Assembly (NCBI RefSeq): GCF_000721235.1
Contig: NZ_JOFH01000006.1
Span: 62,001-126,000, forward strand
Direction of reading: 5' to 3'
Source: Streptomyces olivaceus
Lineage (GTDB): Bacteria; Actinomycetota; Actinomycetes; Streptomycetales; Streptomycetaceae
DNA length: 64,000 nt
A program made the translations under genes and the position numbers. Below the pieces are notes generated by a model. That model was not told the origin of the DNA. It did no database searches and worked only from the letters and a program-made list of their open reading frames with translations. Positions 27,547 to 35,998 of the stretch are shown piece by piece (position 1 is the first letter of the stretch; the number at the start of each line of letters is the position of its first letter).

Positions 27547-27774
27547 GTGGAGGTCAAGATCGGCGTGCAGCACGCGCCCCGCGAGATCGTTCTGGAGAGC
27601 GGTCAGAGCGCCGAAGACGTCGAGCGCGTGGTGGGCGAGGCACTGGCGGGCAAGTCGCAGCTGCTGAGCCTCGTGGACGAACACGGCCGCAAGATCCTGG
27701 TGCCGGCCGACCGTCTCGCCTACGTCGAGATCGGTGAGCCGGCCCCGCGCAAGGTGGGCTTCGGCGCGCTGTAG
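27547..27774 (+). CDS. DUF3107 small conserved protein
   Basis: 75 aa, matching DUF3107 end to end: EVKIGVQHAPREI at the start, DRLAYVEIGE and a VGFGAL end. Widely conserved in actinobacteria beside the TetR gene; biochemical role unknown. GTG 27547 has GGAGGG nine bases upstream and is preferred over an in-frame start at 27490. A TAATGT hexamer at about 27483-27488 is a possible -10. Followed by a textbook terminator. Confidence 0.88.
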   Translation: MEVKIGVQHAPREIVLESGQSAEDVERVVGEALAGKSQLLSLVDEHGRKILVPADRLAYVEIGEPAPRKVGFGAL

Positions 27775-27798
27775 CCGGGACGACGGACGAAGTAACGG

Positions 27799-27835
27799 AA
27801 GGGGCCCGGCGGTGCGAGTCACCGCCGGGCCCCTT
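27799..27835 (+). terminator. Strong intrinsic terminator after DUF3107
   Basis: AAGGGGCCCGGCGGTG and CACCGCCGGGCCCCTT are a perfect 16-bp stem around CGAGT, ending in TTT. It closes the TetR-DUF3107 unit. Confidence 0.9.
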
Positions 27836-28008
27836 TCGTGCGCGTGTCCACGGGTTCGTACGCGCGTCCACGGGCGGCCCCCGGGTACGAAAGCGCGTTC
27901 ACGGACGGGCCACAGTTCACCCACAGGGGGAGGGTTGTATTCCGCAGGTCAGGGGTAAGACGGGTGTGACCGTTGCGGGCAGGCCGGCCATCTGGGAGGG
28001 ACCCCGAC

Positions 28009-28284
28009 ATGCTCTTCGAAGCGATCAGCGCCGCGATCCTCGGACTCGCTCTGGCGTGGGCCGCGGCCCACCGGCTGCCGCACCGTCTTCCCGCCCGCAT
28101 CCTGGTGCTGCCGACGGGCGCGGCGGGGGCGCTGTTCGGGGCGTTCGTGACGCACACCGCACTGGGCGCGGCCAGTCTGCCCCTGGTGCTCCTCGGCTCG
28201 GCCACGCTCGCCGCGGCCGCCCTGTCACTGCTGCTGCGCCCCGCGGGAGCGGGAGCCCTCCGCGGCAGCTCGGCGCCGGCCTGA
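28009..28284 (+). CDS. Small integral membrane protein, unknown
   Basis: 91 aa with two to three hydrophobic segments (about residues 4-20, 28-48 and 52-75) and short polar ends. No known domain recognised. ATG 28009 follows GGGAGGGACCCCGAC, a clear ribosome site, and the codon composition fits its neighbours, so I regard it as real. It stands alone between the DUF3107 terminator and the convergent ferritin-like gene. Confidence 0.7.
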   Translation: MLFEAISAAILGLALAWAAAHRLPHRLPARILVLPTGAAGALFGAFVTHTALGAASLPLVLLGSATLAAAALSLLLRPAGAGALRGSSAPA

Positions 28285-28337
28285 CACCACCGTTCCACCG
28301 GTCGCCGTGCCGGCCGGGCCTCGCCGGCCGGCCGTGC

Positions 28338-29111
28338 TCAGGCGGCCAGCCCCAGCGCCGCCATCCGCTTGGTGTGCGCCTCGGTGATCCGGGAGAACAT
28401 CCTCCCGACCTCGGCCAGGTCGAAGCCGTCCGCGACGCCGCCCACCAGCATCGTCGACAGCGCGTCCCGGTCGGCCACCACCCGCTGGGACTGCGACAGC
28501 GCCTCCCCCATCAGCCGCCGCGCCCACAGCGCGAGCCGGCCCCCCACCCGCGGGTCGGCGTCGATCGCCGCGCGCACCTTCTCCACGGCGAAACCGGCGT
28601 GCCCGGTGTCGTCGAGCACGGCCAGCACCAGCTCCCGGGTGTCCGTGTCGATGCGGGCCGCGACCTCGCGGTAGAAGTCACTGGCGATGGAGTCGCCGAC
28701 GTACGCCTTGACGAGCCCCTCCAGCCAGTCGGAGGGATCGGTCTGCTTGTGGAAGCCGGCGAAGGCGGCCACGAACGGTTCCATGGCCCCCGTCGGCTCC
28801 TCGCCGATCTCGGCGAGCCGGTCGCGCAGCCGCTCGAAGTGGTGGAACTCCGCAGACGCCATCTTCGCCAGCTCCGCCTTGTCCGCCAGCGTGGGCGCCA
28901 GCTTGGCGTCCTCGGCGAGCCGCTCGAACGCCGCCAGCTCGCCGTACGCGAGCGCGCCGAGCAGGTCCACGACCGCGGCGCGGTACTGCGGATCGGCCGC
29001 GGCCGTCGCCCAGTCCCGGGCGGCGATCGAGGTGGATCCGGCGGTTTCGGCGGATGCGGGGGATGCAGCGGGGGCGTCTGCGGCGGTGCCAGGCTTGTCA
29101 GAGCTCGTCAT
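28338..29111 (-). CDS. Ferritin-like (MiaE-related) protein
   Basis: About 257 aa. After a 30-residue disordered Ala/Ser-rich start comes a four-helix bundle with iron-ligand patterns ELAAFERL near residue 70, EFHHFERL near 105 and DDTGHAGF near 185, typical of the ferritin-like MiaE_2 family. MiaE itself hydroxylates a modified tRNA adenosine; function in actinobacteria is not known to me. ATG 29111 lies seven bases after TATTGT (29124-29119), a leaderless arrangement. It is divergent from the DEAD-box helicase gene, as are Rv3210c and rhlE in mycobacteria. Confidence 0.85.
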   Translation of the reverse strand: MTSSDKPGTAADAPAASPASAETAGSTSIAARDWATAAADPQYRAAVVDLLGALAYGELAAFERLAEDAKLAPTLADKAELAKMASAEFHHFERLRDRLAEIGEEPTGAMEPFVAAFAGFHKQTDPSDWLEGLVKAYVGDSIASDFYREVAARIDTDTRELVLAVLDDTGHAGFAVEKVRAAIDADPRVGGRLALWARRLMGEALSQSQRVVADRDALSTMLVGGVADGFDLAEVGRMFSRITEAHTKRMAALGLAA

Positions 29112-29510
29112 GCAGCGCACAATAGCCCGCTCTTCGACAGCGGGAAGGCCCTGGTCAGTGAGTGTGACGACGACTACGTGACCAATTCGGCCATCGCGTG
29201 TGCGCGAATCCGGGGTATGGTGGTAATGCGCCTGCCGAGTATGTGACGTACGGGTACGTGACATCGCCGTCGGGCCGCACGCATGAGGATGCCCGGTCGG
29301 TGGCCCGATCGGCTCCGACCCGACAGCCCTCCCTGCTGTGCGCCACGCTGCGTACGGATTCCGGAGGGGGACCCTCAGTGGTACGAGCGCTGGAGCGTCG
29401 ACAGAGGTCCCGTGTCCTACGGCTCACCCGTAAGGCAGCCGACGTCCCCGACACGGTCCGGCACGACCCGCGCGCTCGCCTCGCACCACGTACACAGAAG
29501 AGGCAGCACC
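29112..29510 (+). promoter_or_regulatory. 399-bp divergent promoter/leader region of the DEAD-box helicase gene
   Basis: No protein gene is supported here. A possible -10 TATGGT lies near 29214. An imperfect 11-bp inverted repeat (29241-29251 with 29254-29264, ATGTGACGTAC / GTACGTGACAT, one mismatch) follows. GGAGGGGG with a GTG at 29378 opens a frame that overlaps the helicase in another phase; I do not call it a gene. A leader of nearly 300 nt would fit a cold-shock-type helicase mRNA. Confidence 0.5.
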
Positions 29511-31720
29511 CTGACTACGACGTTCCGATCCCTCGGGATCCTCCCCGAGACCGCCGAAGCCCTCGAAGCCGTCGGCATCATCACCCCTTTCCCGATCCAG
29601 GAGCTGACGCTCCCCGTGGCCCTCTCGGGCACGGACGTGATCGGCCAGGCCAAGACCGGCACCGGCAAGACGCTGGGCTTCGGCCTCCCGCTCCTCGAGC
29701 GCGTCACCGTCCCCGCCGACGTCGAGGCGGGCCGCGCCGCGCCCGAGTCCCTGACCGACGCCCCGCAGGCCCTCGTCGTCGTTCCGACGCGTGAGCTGTG
29801 CCAGCAGGTCACCAACGACCTCCTGACCGCCGGCAAGGCCCGCAACGTGCGCGTCCTCGCCATCTACGGCGGCCGGGCCTACGAGCCGCAGGTGGAGGCC
29901 CTGAAGAAGGGCGTCGACGTGATCGTCGGCACCCCGGGCCGCCTGCTGGACCTCGCGGGCCAGAAGAAGCTGAGCCTCAAGCACGTCAGGTGCCTGGTCC
30001 TCGACGAGGCCGACGAGATGCTCGACCTGGGCTTCCTGCCCGACGTCGAGAAGATCATCAACATGCTGCCGGCCCGGCGCCAGACCATGCTGTTCTCGGC
30101 CACCATGCCGGGCGCGGTCATCGGACTGGCCCGCCGCTACATGTCGCAGCCCACGCACATCCGCGCCACCTCGCCGGACGACGAGGGCGCGACGGTCGCG
30201 AACACGAAGCAGTACATCTACCGCGCGCACAACATGGACAAGCCCGAGATGGTGGCGCGCATACTGCAGGCCGAGGGCCGCGGACTGGCCATGGTCTTCT
30301 GCCGCACCAAGCGCACGGCGGCCGACCTGGCCGACCAGCTCAAGCAGCGCGGCTTCGCCTCCGGCGCGGTCCACGGCGACCTCGGCCAGGGCGCCCGCGA
30401 GCAGGCCCTGCGCGCCTTCCGCAACGGCAAGGTGGACGTCCTCGTCTGCACCGACGTCGCCGCCCGCGGCATCGACGTCGAGGGCGTGACGCACGTCATC
30501 AACTACCAGTCGCCGGAAGAGGAGAAGACGTACCTGCACCGCATCGGCCGTACGGGCCGCGCGGGCGCGAAGGGTACGGCGATCACGCTGGTCGACTGGG
30601 ACGACATCCCGCGCTGGCAGCTGATCAACAAGGCGTTGCAGCTGGGCTTCAACGACCCGCCGGAGACGTACTCCACCTCCCCGCACCTGTACACCGACCT
30701 CGGCATCCCCGAGGGCATCAAGGGCGTCCTGCCGCGCTCGGAGCGCACGCGCGCCGGGCTCGACGCGGAGGAGCTGGAGGACTTGGGCGAGCCGGCCGGC
30801 CGCGGTGGCCGCACGCGCGGTGGCCGCGGGGGCCGGGACGAGTCCCGCTCCGGCGACCGCGAGCGTTCGTCGCGTACGACGCCGCGTCGCCGTCGCCGGA
30901 TGCGCGGCGGGGCACCGGTGGACGCGGAGGCCTCCGCGGGCTCCGCGCCCGAGGCCGCCCCCGGCGGTGCCGAGGCCGCGCGGGACGCGGAGCAGGCGCC
31001 GCGCACGCTGCGCCGCCGGCGGCGTACGCGGAACGGCGAGCCGTCGCGGCAGCCGGCGGTGGCCACGACGGCGGAGGCCGTCGCGGCGAGCGCGGTCGCG
31101 GCGCCCGAGGTCCCCGAGGTCAAGGACGTCGCCGAGGCCGTGGACGCGGTCCAGGTCGTGGACGCCGTCGACGCCCCCGCGAAGCCGCGCCGCCGCCGCA
31201 CCCGCAAGACGGCGGAGGCACCGGTGGCAGCGGAGGCACCCGCGGTGGTCGAGGCCCCGGTGACCGTGGAGACCCCAGCCGTGGAGACCCCGGCCGCCGA
31301 GAAGCCGCGCCGCCGCACCCGCAAGGCCACGGCGCCCGCCGCCGAGGGAGCGGTCGAGCCGGCGGTGACCAAGCCGCGCCGCACCCGCAAGGCCGCACAG
31401 GCCACCGAATCGGGCATCGCGGAGGCAGCCACGGCGGAAGCCGCCGAGGCCAAGCCCCGACGCACCCGCAAGGCCGCCACCGCGAAGACGGCCGCCGACA
31501 CCGACGCCGCTGCGGAACCCACCGAGGCCAAGCCGCGCCGCACCCGGAAGACGGCCGAGGGCACGGAAGAGGCCAAGCCCCGGCGGCCGCACCGCGCCGC
31601 CGTACCCGCAAGGCGGCGGCCGCCGTCGAGGCGCCGGCCGAGGAGGCGAAGCCGAAGGCCCGCCGTACCCGCAAGGCGGCCACGGCCGCCACGCAGGCCG
31701 CGGAGCCCGCCGAGAGCTGA
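29511..31720 (+). CDS. DEAD-box RNA helicase with basic repeat tail (apparent frameshift near 31581)
   Basis: ATP-dependent RNA helicase. Core about residues 1-400: Q-motif region FPIQE, AKTGTGKT (I), PTRELC (Ia), TPGRLLD (Ib), LDEADEMLD (II), FSATMPG (III), ARGIDVEGV (V), HRIGRTGRAG (VI). The C-terminal third is disordered with repeated (K/A)PRR(R)TRKAA units, likely RNA-binding. At about 31578-31584 the reading frame shifts: the repeats continue in the -1 frame to TGA 31718, just before a hairpin, while the original frame runs on to 31982 as Pro/Arg-rich sequence through that hairpin. The start is probably CTG 29511 with AAGAGG seven bases upstream. rhlE-like in mycobacterial synteny. Confidence 0.85.
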
Positions 31721-31728
31721 TCCGCACC

Positions 31729-31793
31729 GCCCGGCAACGCCGTCGGCCCGGTCCCGCCACCCTGGTGGGGCCGGGCCGACGGCGTTGCCGGGC
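31729..31793 (+). terminator. Long hairpin terminator after the helicase
   Basis: A 23-bp perfect stem (31729-31751 with 31771-31793) topped by a further imperfect stem. It starts nine bases after the TGA at 31718-31720, supporting that stop as the natural gene end. Confidence 0.85.
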
Positions 31794-31991
31794 AACCTCC
31801 CGCCGAGCCCACGTGTCCCGCCGCCCGCGCCTCCCGCGCCCACCGGCGCTCCCTCCCCTTCCGACACCTGCCGCCGAACCCCGGGCCGCCCAGGACCCCG
31901 GCGGCCCCTCGACCACGCGGCCCCTCGGCCCCTCGGCCACGGCGGCCCCCTCCCCCGCCGTTCGACGGCCTCGTCCCGATAGCCTCTGCCC

Positions 31992-32885
31992 GTGAGCAGG
32001 AACGCCGCCTTCAGCCCGCCCCCGGGCGCCCGCACGTACCGGATGCGTACCGCGCGCGGTGAGTTCGCCGTCGTGGACTCGCCCGTGCCCGGCCGCGCCG
32101 ACCCGAGGGGGACGGTGCTGATGCTGCCCGGCTTCACGGGGAGCAAGGAGGACTTCACGCTGCTGCACGAACCGCTCGGGGCGCGCGGTTACCGCACGGT
32201 CGCCGTGGACGGGCGGGGGCAGTACGAGTCGGACGGGCCCGAGCACGACGAGGCCCGCTACGCGCAGCCCGAGCTGGCCCGCGACGTCCTCGCGCAGGTC
32301 GCGGCGCTGGGTGGCCCTGTGCATCTCGTCGGGCACTCCCTCGGCGGCCAGATCGCGCGGGCCGCCGTGCTGCTCGACCACGCCCCGTTCCTGTCCCTCA
32401 CCCTGATGTCGTCGGGCCCGGCCCGGATCTCCGAGTCCCAGCGGCAGCGCGTGAAACTGCTGCGCGACGCGCTGGACACGATGACGATGGCCGAGGTCTG
32501 GGACGTCATGCGGGCGATCGGGCCGCCGGAGGAGGCCGGGGCGCCGGCCCCCGCCCACGGTCCGGAGGAGCCCGGCCCGCTGCGGGCCCGCTGGCTGGGC
32601 ACCAGGCCGGCCCAGCTGCGAGCGACGGGGCGCCAGCTGTGCACCGAGCCGGACCGGGTCGGCGAGCTGGCCCGTCTGCCGCTGCCGTGCCACGTCCTGT
32701 CGGGCGCCTACGACGACACGTGGCCCGTGCCCCTGCTGGACGAGATGGCCGAACGGCTGGGCGCGCACCGCACCGTCGTCACCGGCGCCGAGCACTCCCC
32801 GAACACCGACCGGCCGCTGCCCACGGCCCGCGCACTCGCCGACTTCTGGGACGCACTGGGCCGAGCGGAGCCGGGCGGTTCCTAG
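31992..32885 (+). CDS. Alpha/beta hydrolase
   Basis: About 297 aa. LPGFTGSKEDF oxyanion region near residue 40, nucleophile Ser in LVGHSLGGQIA near 118, Asp in SGAYDDTW near 240 and His in GAEHSPN near 265. No signal peptide; substrate unknown. GTG 31992 lies six bases after TAGCCT with no ribosome site, so it is likely leaderless. It converges on the NYN gene; the two stop codons share the palindrome CTAG at 32882-32885. Confidence 0.87.
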   Translation: MSRNAAFSPPPGARTYRMRTARGEFAVVDSPVPGRADPRGTVLMLPGFTGSKEDFTLLHEPLGARGYRTVAVDGRGQYESDGPEHDEARYAQPELARDVLAQVAALGGPVHLVGHSLGGQIARAAVLLDHAPFLSLTLMSSGPARISESQRQRVKLLRDALDTMTMAEVWDVMRAIGPPEEAGAPAPAHGPEEPGPLRARWLGTRPAQLRATGRQLCTEPDRVGELARLPLPCHVLSGAYDDTWPVPLLDEMAERLGAHRTVVTGAEHSPNTDRPLPTARALADFWDALGRAEPGGS

Positions 32886-33781
32886 TACTGCGCCCGCAGG
32901 TGCTCCCAGAAGCCGTCCCGCAGGGCACGGCGCAGGTCGGCCTGGCCGCGCAGGGAGTACTGCAGCAGGCCCTCGGCCTCGACCAGCAGGTCCTGGTCGA
33001 CCGAACCGGGCAGGTAGGGATGGCTGGGGAGGAGTTCGAGCAGGGTGCCGCGGCCCCGGGCCGCCAGCCACTTCGCGGCGATCTGCGCGCCCACGAAACG
33101 GACGTCCTCCCTGGCAGGCCGCCCGGCCCCCGTTGCGTCGAGGGGCTGGACGGCCGTCCGTCTGGAGACGTACGGCTTGAAGAAGTCCAGGTCGAAGGAG
33201 CGCTGGCTGTCGACCTCCCAGAGCAGCGGGTCGGCCTGGTTGCGGCCATCGGGCGCCTCGATGCCCCACAGGTGGACGCGGGCCCCGTACCCCTGCGCGG
33301 CCTCGACGGCGGAGACCAGGTCCTCGTCGCCGCCGAGCAGGGCGGCGTCGCTGAGGGCGCGGTACCGGGCGAGGGACTCCAGGTCGGAGCGGATGAGGGA
33401 GTCGACGCCCTTCTGCTGGTTGTTGGCATTGAGGTTGCCCAGGCGCACCTTGACGTCCGGCAGCTCGGCGATGCACTGCTGCTCGGCGGTGTGGATGCGG
33501 CGGCGGGCGCCGTCGTACCAGTACACGCGCAGCAGGCGGCTGTCCGCGAAGATGGTGCGCGCCGTGTCGATGAGCGCCTCGATCAGTCCCTCGGCGTCCA
33601 GGTCGAAGGCCCGGCGGTCCTCGGTCCCGGCCACCAGCCGCCCCGCCGCCGCGTAGAGGTATCCGGCGTCGACGAAGATCGCGTGCGTCGAGGGCGTCTT
33701 GGCCACCTCGGCGAGCATGCGCTGGAGCAGCTCGTTGGTGCGATCGATGCGAGCGTTCAGGGACGCGAGGTCGTCGTTCAT
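32882..33781 (-). CDS. NYN domain (PIN-like) RNase-type protein
   Basis: About 299 aa. An N-terminal coiled segment (LNARIDRTNELLQRMLAEV) precedes a NYN/LabA-like nuclease fold: AIFVDAGYLYAA near residue 35 with the first catalytic Asp, KGVDSLIRSDL near 130, LLGGDEDLVSAV near 155 with the acidic pair, and YGARVHLWGI. NYN proteins are metal-dependent RNases or RNA-processing factors (family knowledge). The C-terminal 100 residues are of unknown fold. ATG 33781 is preceded by AGAGG. Its own substrate is unknown. Confidence 0.87.
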   Translation of the reverse strand: MNDDLASLNARIDRTNELLQRMLAEVAKTPSTHAIFVDAGYLYAAAGRLVAGTEDRRAFDLDAEGLIEALIDTARTIFADSRLLRVYWYDGARRRIHTAEQQCIAELPDVKVRLGNLNANNQQKGVDSLIRSDLESLARYRALSDAALLGGDEDLVSAVEAAQGYGARVHLWGIEAPDGRNQADPLLWEVDSQRSFDLDFFKPYVSRRTAVQPLDATGAGRPAREDVRFVGAQIAAKWLAARGRGTLLELLPSHPYLPGSVDQDLLVEAEGLLQYSLRGQADLRRALRDGFWEHLRAQY

Positions 33782-34024
33782 CGCCTCTATTGTCCCGGCG
33801 GTCACGCTACGAATACAACCGGTCCCGGTCAGTCTGTATCGGACACCTGTCACTCCGTAACAAGCGACTTACCTGTCAGTAATTAGCCGTTCGAAAAATT
33901 TCCTTAGCGTAGGGAATGTTTGCAGAGGGCATGTCGTTGGACCTTTCGGAAGCCCGGGCACCGACGACCCAGGAGCCACACCAGTAGTTCTCCTCAGGAG
34001 GATGACCAGATCAAGGGAGAGGCC

Positions 34025-34177
34025 ATGCGCTTTGAAGTCATGCGACTCGACGACGTCGACGGGACCCCCGTGGACACGACTGTCGTGGACGCCGCCTCCG
34101 TGAATCGCATCGTTCAGCAGGCCGCCGCCATAGGGCAGCGGCTGTGGATCCGCCCCGCCGAGACCTCGGCCTCGTAG
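34025..34177 (+). CDS. 50-aa conserved small protein
   Basis: Encodes 50 residues beginning MRFEVMRLDDVDG and ending with IGQRLWIRPAE. ATG 34025 follows AAGGGAGAGG, and a second strong site (TCAGGAGGATG) lies just before. The 243-bp upstream gap is A/T-rich near 33885-33915 (a likely promoter, e.g. TTCGAAAAAT then TTAGCGTAGG). I recall similar 50-aa proteins in other Streptomyces, but no function. The balanced charged/hydrophobic pattern suggests a folded beta-alpha unit. Confidence 0.72.
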   Translation: MRFEVMRLDDVDGTPVDTTVVDAASVNRIVQQAAAIGQRLWIRPAETSAS

Positions 34178-34272
34178 CGCGGACAGCACGCCCCTGGGGC
34201 CTCCGCGCGGCGCCGTGCCGCGCGGGGGCCCTTTGCGTGTGCTCACGCGCCCCGGACCGCGGCGCTCGGCGC

Positions 34273-34878
34273 TCAGGCGCCCTGGATCACCTGCGTGACG
34301 CCGTTGATGATCTGCTGCACGGCGATCGCGGAGAGCATCATGCCGGCGAGGCGGGTCACCAGGACCACGCCGCCGTCCTTGATGACCCGGATGATCAGCA
34401 GCGAGTACCGCATCACCAGCCACAGCACCACGTGGATCGCCAGGATCGCCGCCCACACGGAGACCTGCGTGGTCACGCTGTCCGCCTTCTGCACGGCCAG
34501 GATGACCGACACGATCGCGCCGGGCCCGGCGAGCAGCGGCATGCCCAGCGGTACGAGGGCGACGTTGACGTCCTTGGTCTGCTTCGGCTCGTCGGTCTTC
34601 CCGGTGAGCAGGTCGAGCGCGATCAGCAGGAGCAGCAGCCCGCCCGCGATCATGAGGGCGGGCACGGACACGTGCAGGTAGTCCAGGATCTGATGCCCGA
34701 GCAGACCGAACACCGTGATCACGCCGCCGGCGACGCAGACGGCCTGGAGGGCCATCCGCCGCTGCACCTTGGCGGGGCGGCCGGAGGTCAGCGCGAGGAA
34801 GATCGGGGTGATCCCTGGGGGATCCATGATGACGAAAAGGGTCAGGAAGAGGGAGCCGAAGACGGCGACGTCGAACAT
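34273..34878 (-). CDS. MarC family integral membrane protein
   Basis: 201 aa, six predicted membrane helices, full length for MarC/YchE. Telling segments are LFVIMDPPGITPIFLAL near residue 15 and PLGMPLLAGPGAI near 110, the two conserved Pro/Gly re-entrant-like motifs of the family. Despite the old name, multiple antibiotic resistance has not been confirmed for MarC; an amino-acid or metabolite exporter role is proposed for relatives. It stands 55 bp after the PHP gene on the same strand. Confidence 0.93.
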   Translation of the reverse strand: MFDVAVFGSLFLTLFVIMDPPGITPIFLALTSGRPAKVQRRMALQAVCVAGGVITVFGLLGHQILDYLHVSVPALMIAGGLLLLLIALDLLTGKTDEPKQTKDVNVALVPLGMPLLAGPGAIVSVILAVQKADSVTTQVSVWAAILAIHVVLWLVMRYSLLIIRVIKDGGVVLVTRLAGMMLSAIAVQQIINGVTQVIQGA

Positions 34879-34932
34879 GGGTGAGCTACTGGCCTTGCGG
34901 GAGTGCGGAAGTGGACGGTCGGGAGGGGAGGC

Positions 34933-35790
34933 TCAGGCCCCGCCCGCGCCCGGCACGGGGAACGCCCCGAACGCCCGTCGCGTGATCTCCCCGTACACCT
35001 CGGGGTCCGTCGTGTACTCGCCGAGCACACAGGTCTTCCGGCTGCCGTGGTAGTCGCTGGACCCGGTCGTCAGGAGCCCCAGCTCCTTCGCGAGGCCCCG
35101 CAGCCGGGCGCGCGTGTCCTCGTCGTGGTCCATGTGGTCGACCTCGATGCCGTCGAGCCCGGCCGCGGCCAGGTCGGCGATGGACGCCTCCTGCACCGTG
35201 CGGCCCCGCTTGGCGGCGGCGGGGTGCGCGAAGACGGCGACGCCGCCCGCGCCCTTGATCAGCCGGAGCGCCTCGAAGGGGTCGGTCTCGTGCTTCTCCA
35301 CGAAGCCACGGCCGCCGTCGGCCAGCCAGTCCTGGGTGAAGGCGTCGCTCACGGTCGGCACGACGCCGAGTTCGACGAGCGCGGAGGCCACGTGCGGCCG
35401 GCCGACGGACCCGTCGCCGGCGATCCGGGCGACCTGCTCCCAGGTGACGGGCACGCCCAGCTCGTTGAGCCTGGCGACCATGGCCCGCGCCCGCGGCACG
35501 CGGTCGTCCCGGACCAGCTCGCGCTCGGCGAGCAGGGCGGGCTCCTCGGGATCGAAGAGGTAGGCCAGCATGTGCATGCTGACGCCGTCGAGGCGGCAGG
35601 AGAGTTCGGCGCCGGTGACCAGCGTGAGCCCCTCGGGGAGCGCGGCGACGGCCGCCGCGTGCCCGCGCGTGGTGTCGTGGTCGGTCAGCGCGACGACGTC
35701 GAGACCGGCAGCGGCGGCGTTGCGCACCAGCTCGGCCGGGGTGTCCGTGCCGTCGGACGCGGTGGAGTGGGCGTGCAGATCGATGCGCAC
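34933..35790 (-). CDS. PHP domain metal-dependent phosphoesterase
   Basis: 285 aa. PHP motif I is RIDLHAHSTASDGTDTP at the N-terminus. ALTDHDTTRG (II), GAELSCRLDG (III), VFAHPA (near residue 195) and DYHGSRKTC (near 250) supply the remaining metal ligands. Relatives hydrolyse 3',5'-nucleoside bisphosphates or 5'-phosphorylated oligonucleotides (TrpH/YciV/RnaAM type). GTG 35790 follows GGAGG. Downstream on the same strand lies marC. Confidence 0.92.
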   Translation of the reverse strand: MRIDLHAHSTASDGTDTPAELVRNAAAAGLDVVALTDHDTTRGHAAAVAALPEGLTLVTGAELSCRLDGVSMHMLAYLFDPEEPALLAERELVRDDRVPRARAMVARLNELGVPVTWEQVARIAGDGSVGRPHVASALVELGVVPTVSDAFTQDWLADGGRGFVEKHETDPFEALRLIKGAGGVAVFAHPAAAKRGRTVQEASIADLAAAGLDGIEVDHMDHDEDTRARLRGLAKELGLLTTGSSDYHGSRKTCVLGEYTTDPEVYGEITRRAFGAFPVPGAGGA

Positions 35791-35889
35791 GACGCTGCCT
35801 CCAAGCGGTGACGGGACGGACGGGGACGCTCAAGGATAACCGGAACCCGACCCGCCTCTGTCACACCCGCAGCACCCGTCCACCCCCTA

Positions 35890-35989
35890 CACGGCGGCCT
35901 CCGGCGCACGGCCACCGACACACGACCTCCGGCACACGACCTCCGGCGCACGGCCACCGGTACACGACCACCGGCGCACGACCAGCCGG
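35890..35989 (-). repeat. 14-bp tandem repeat array (about seven units)
   Basis: After a 17-nt imperfect first unit (35890-35906), five consecutive 14-mers of form CACGRCCWCCGRYR run from 35907 to 35976, then a 13-nt last unit to 35989. The array lies nine bases past the DUF6758 stop (minus strand) and before the PHP promoter. It is VNTR-like. Confidence 0.85.
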
Positions 35990-35998
35990 ACGACGCGG

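Noticed and set aside
29378..29794. Plus-strand frame starting GTG 29378 with GGAGGGGG upstream
   Set aside because: It overlaps the helicase core by nearly 300 bases in another phase, and its translation is Arg/Pro low-complexity. At most a short leader ORF.
31720..31982. Extended helicase C-terminus in the original frame
   Set aside because: It is Pro/Arg-rich, runs through a strong terminator hairpin and ends next to the following gene; the -1 frame continues the repeat and stops before the hairpin.
29424..33476. 1350-codon open frame on the minus strand opposite the DEAD-box helicase and hydrolase genes
   Set aside because: It is the complement of the repeat-rich helicase tail and of the hydrolase; no start signal or recognisable domain.
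35890..35989. CRISPR array
   Set aside because: Units are 14 bp and directly contiguous without spacers; no cas genes in the window.
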